This document shows, in pieces, positions 43,823 through 45,904 of a stretch of DNA of 45,904 nucleotides. The number at the start of each line of letters is the position of its first letter. The stretch's first letter is position 1. The stretch comes from Phycisphaeraceae bacterium. Lineage in GTDB: Bacteria > Planctomycetota > Phycisphaerae > Phycisphaerales > Phycisphaeraceae. The DNA lies in NCBI GenBank assembly GCA_028277745.1, contig JANQFR010000006.1, positions 1 to 45,904 on the forward strand, given 5' to 3'. The translations under genes and the position numbers were made by a program. The notes under the pieces were generated by a model. That model had not been told where the DNA came from. It made no database searches and saw only the letters and a program-made list of their open reading frames with translations.

Positions 43823-44983
43823 ATGGCCAACGGCTTTGGAACCTCATCCCTCTCTACGCTCGGCTGCCTGGCCGACTTCGAATCCCGCTCCCTCTGCGCG
43901 GAGAACCCCACCGGCGAGAAAGGGCGCGGCGGGATGGCGGCGCCGACGACCGACCCGCAGACCGGCCGGCCCGGCGGCCCGGCGCGGGAGCTGGGGGCCG
44001 GCTGGAAGGTCCGGCCGAAAATCGATATCGAGCCCGGCCAGACCGTCGAGATCGCCGACATCGCCGGCCCCGGCTGGGTCCAGTCCATCTGGATGACCCC
44101 GGCCGGAGCGCCCTACCGCAATGTCATCCTTCGGTTCTACTGGGACGACCAGGAGCAACCCTCGGTGGAGTGCCCGATCGGCGACTTCTTCGCGTCGGCG
44201 TTCACCGCTTATGACGTCTTCGCCCAGATCAGCTCGCTGGCGGTGTGCGTCAATCCGGGCAACGCGTTCAACTGCTACTGGCAGATGCCTTTTCACAAGC
44301 GGTGCCGGGTCACGGTGGAGAACCGCGATCAGGACCAGACCCTGGTGCTGTTCTATCAGATCAACTACGCCCTGGGCGCGTTGCCGGAATCGATCGCGTA
44401 CTTCCACGCCCAGTTCCGCCGCGTGAATCCCGTGCCGTACAAGCGGGTCTACACGATCCTCGACGGCGTGCAGGGGCGGGGGCATTACGCGGGCACGTAC
44501 CTGGCGTGGGGCCTCAACAACAGCGGCTGGTGGGGGGAGGGCGAGATCAAGTTCTATCTCGACGGCGACGTCCCACCGGGCCAGAGCGTGGAGCAGGCCG
44601 CGGCCGAGCACGGCGGCGACCGCTTCCCAACCATCTGCGGCACCGGCACCGAGGACTATTTCTGCGGGTCCTACAACTTTGAAAACAAAGCGACCAAGCA
44701 ATACCAGGAGTTCACCACGCCCTACGCCGGCGTGCCGCACATCGTGCGGCCCAACGGCGTGTACGACTCACAGATGCGGTTCAGCATGTACCGTTGGCAC
44801 ATCCCCGACCCGATCGCCTTCAAGAGCGATCTGGCGGCCACCATCCAGGCTCTGGGCTGGCGCTCAAAGGGCCGGTTCCTGCCGCTTCAGGACGACATCG
44901 CCTCGGTGGCGTACTGGTATCAAGCCCTGCCGACCGCGCCGTTCCCCCAGCTGCCCGACCGCGACGCGCTCGAGATCGTTTAA
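43823..44983 (+). CDS. DUF2961 (GH172-type) glycoside hydrolase-like protein
   Basis: The start at 43823 has a strong GGAAGGAG. The 386-residue protein shows the DUF2961 core: IADIAGPGWVQSIWMTP, ILRFYWDDQEQPSVECPIGDFFA, CYWQMPFHKRCRVTVEN, WWGEGEIKFYLDGD and ICGTGTEDYFCGSYNF. DUF2961 is now glycoside hydrolase family 172, which acts on fructose dianhydrides and arabinofuranosides. The Glu of GTGTEDYF is in the expected catalytic region. No signal peptide is seen, so it likely acts in the cytoplasm on an imported sugar. The upstream AraC and distant symporter fit a sugar-use role. Confidence 0.9.
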   Translation: MANGFGTSSLSTLGCLADFESRSLCAENPTGEKGRGGMAAPTTDPQTGRPGGPARELGAGWKVRPKIDIEPGQTVEIADIAGPGWVQSIWMTPAGAPYRNVILRFYWDDQEQPSVECPIGDFFASAFTAYDVFAQISSLAVCVNPGNAFNCYWQMPFHKRCRVTVENRDQDQTLVLFYQINYALGALPESIAYFHAQFRRVNPVPYKRVYTILDGVQGRGHYAGTYLAWGLNNSGWWGEGEIKFYLDGDVPPGQSVEQAAAEHGGDRFPTICGTGTEDYFCGSYNFENKATKQYQEFTTPYAGVPHIVRPNGVYDSQMRFSMYRWHIPDPIAFKSDLAATIQALGWRSKGRFLPLQDDIASVAYWYQALPTAPFPQLPDRDALEIV

Positions 44984-45019
44984 AACCATCCTTGGAAACC
45001 GTCAGTCGAGCCACGGCGC

Positions 45020-45904
45020 TTACCGCCTACGGATAACGACGGTGGACTCGCCTTCGACGAGCATGTGGTAGACCTGCTCGATATCCGAATCCCGCAGGCG
45101 GATGCACCCCATCGACGCCTGGGCTCCCACGGATTGAGGGTCGATGGTGCCGTGGATGCCATAGCCCTTGAGGTCGGCGGTCTGGTTGTCGGCGCCCTCG
45201 AGCGCGATCCAGTATTCGCCGATGGGGTTTTCCGGGTCGTCGGAAGCGTAATACTTGCCGGTGCGCGGGTTGGACCAGCCGGGGTTGGTCACCTTGCGGC
45301 CGGGCTCGACGAGCCATTTGCCCTCGGGCGTGGAATCAAACTCCCCCAGGCCGACGGGGTAGGACGTGATGTAAATCGGCTTGCCGTCCGGCCCTTCGAG
45401 GAAGAGGTCCATTCGGTAATCGTCTTTACTGACATGGGCGTGGAACGGCCCCTTGATCATCTTGATTTTCTGTCCGACGCGGAGCCGGTTCGCCTGGACC
45501 TTGTTGATCTGCTCGATGAACTGATACGGCACCTTGTAGGGCCGGGCGATGCGAAGCAGCAGGTCGCCGGGCTTGACGGTGTATTGCTCGACCAGGGGGT
45601 CGCCGGGCAGGACGTCGGGGGAGAAGATGAGTTTCTTGTTGACCGAGGCGAGGGTGTCGCGGATGGTGGCGGCGTCGGCGGGACTGAGGGCGGCGGCGTG
45701 CTCGAACAGCAGGTCGGAGAGGACCCGCCGGCCGTCGACCAGACGGCCGTCAGCGATGAAGTCCATCCCCTGCTGAAAACGGGCGTCGGGGCGAGCGGTG
45801 AAACGCGCGGAGCCGGTCGGCGGCGGCGGGGAGGCCTGGGCGACCCGCGGGGTCGGCGACACGGGCGCCGGATCGTCGGGCGGTTCCGTCGCGAGGGGTT
45901 GGCG
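45020..45904 (-). CDS. LysM/L,D-transpeptidase YkuD family, 5' end outside the window
   Basis: The frame stays open through the right edge of the window; a GTG at 45862 is possible but the proline- and alanine-rich tract before it suggests the gene continues. The visible part holds a LysM-like domain (VEQYTVKPGDLLLRIARPYKV and ANRLRVGQKIKMI) and a YkuD domain with GYGIHGTIDPQSVG and SMGCIRLRDSD, so the catalytic Cys and the upstream His are present. Such enzymes make 3-3 cross-links in peptidoglycan or attach proteins to it. The protein is cell-envelope targeted; the signal peptide should lie beyond the edge. Confidence 0.88.
   Translation of the reverse strand, partial: RQPLATEPPDDPAPVSPTPRVAQASPPPPTGSARFTARPDARFQQGMDFIADGRLVDGRRVLSDLLFEHAAALSPADAATIRDTLASVNKKLIFSPDVLPGDPLVEQYTVKPGDLLLRIARPYKVPYQFIEQINKVQANRLRVGQKIKMIKGPFHAHVSKDDYRMDLFLEGPDGKPIYITSYPVGLGEFDSTPEGKWLVEPGRKVTNPGWSNPRTGKYYASDDPENPIGEYWIALEGADNQTADLKGYGIHGTIDPQSVGAQASMGCIRLRDSDIEQVYHMLVEGESTVVIRRR

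Overview
The window looks like chromosomal DNA from a planctomycete, most likely a member of the Phycisphaerae. This is an inference from several signs together: a secreted enzyme ending in a PEP-CTERM anchor, small membrane proteins with CxxCGYDLR...CPECG zinc ribbons, a GH172-type (DUF2961) protein, a domain-rearranged sigma-like regulator, an hpnC/hpnD/hpnE squalene cluster, futalosine-type menaquinone synthesis (mqnA), and high-GC dense coding with many 4-base start/stop overlaps. No rRNA, CRISPR array, transposase or complete prophage was seen.

Layout. Bases 1-1252 look like the edge of an integrated element: three small minus-strand genes end against a 3' half of tRNA-Gly(UCC) that has no 5' half (1211-1252), the usual scar left by tRNA-targeted integration. 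A membrane protein, tRNA-Gly(GCC) with a terminator, and a secreted PEP-CTERM esterase follow. Bases 4434-7785 hold five unrelated single genes in one direction. Four copies of a structured 60-65 base repeat separate them, so the block resembles a gene-cassette array without an integrase. tRNA-Arg(CCG) and an unusual short tRNA with a UAA anticodon follow.

The centrepiece is a five-gene plus-strand operon (8644-16021) behind a recognisable promoter. It encodes a DUF3467 protein, a GAF/HlyD membrane fusion protein, a PqqD-M50-HlyD fusion with intact zinc motifs, a shortened SecA-type ATPase and a second, exported HlyD-like adaptor. The combination suggests an export apparatus in which a SecA motor and an M50-type membrane protein take the place of the ABC transporter of type I secretion. 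I know of no characterised system with this layout.

The rest is mostly metabolism. It includes an AraC regulator divergent from an FAD oxidoreductase, PutA (proline to glutamate), tRNA-Leu(UAG) with a small lipoprotein, and nnrE-hpnC-hpnD-hpnE (NAD(P)HX repair plus squalene synthesis). Next come a small membrane protein/acyltransferase/YdcF-like run, ispF with a sigma-54 response regulator, mqnA with the sigma-like protein, queD/queE/folK, hscB, an MFS transporter and isocitrate dehydrogenase. A lone AT-richer PD-(D/E)XK/DUF4268 gene follows. The right end is a sugar-related block (sodium symporter, PhyH dioxygenase, AraC regulator, DUF2961/GH172) and an L,D-transpeptidase cut by the window edge.

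All assignments come from reading protein and nucleotide motifs by eye. No database search was run. Start sites were chosen from ribosome-binding sites, overlaps and where family similarity begins.
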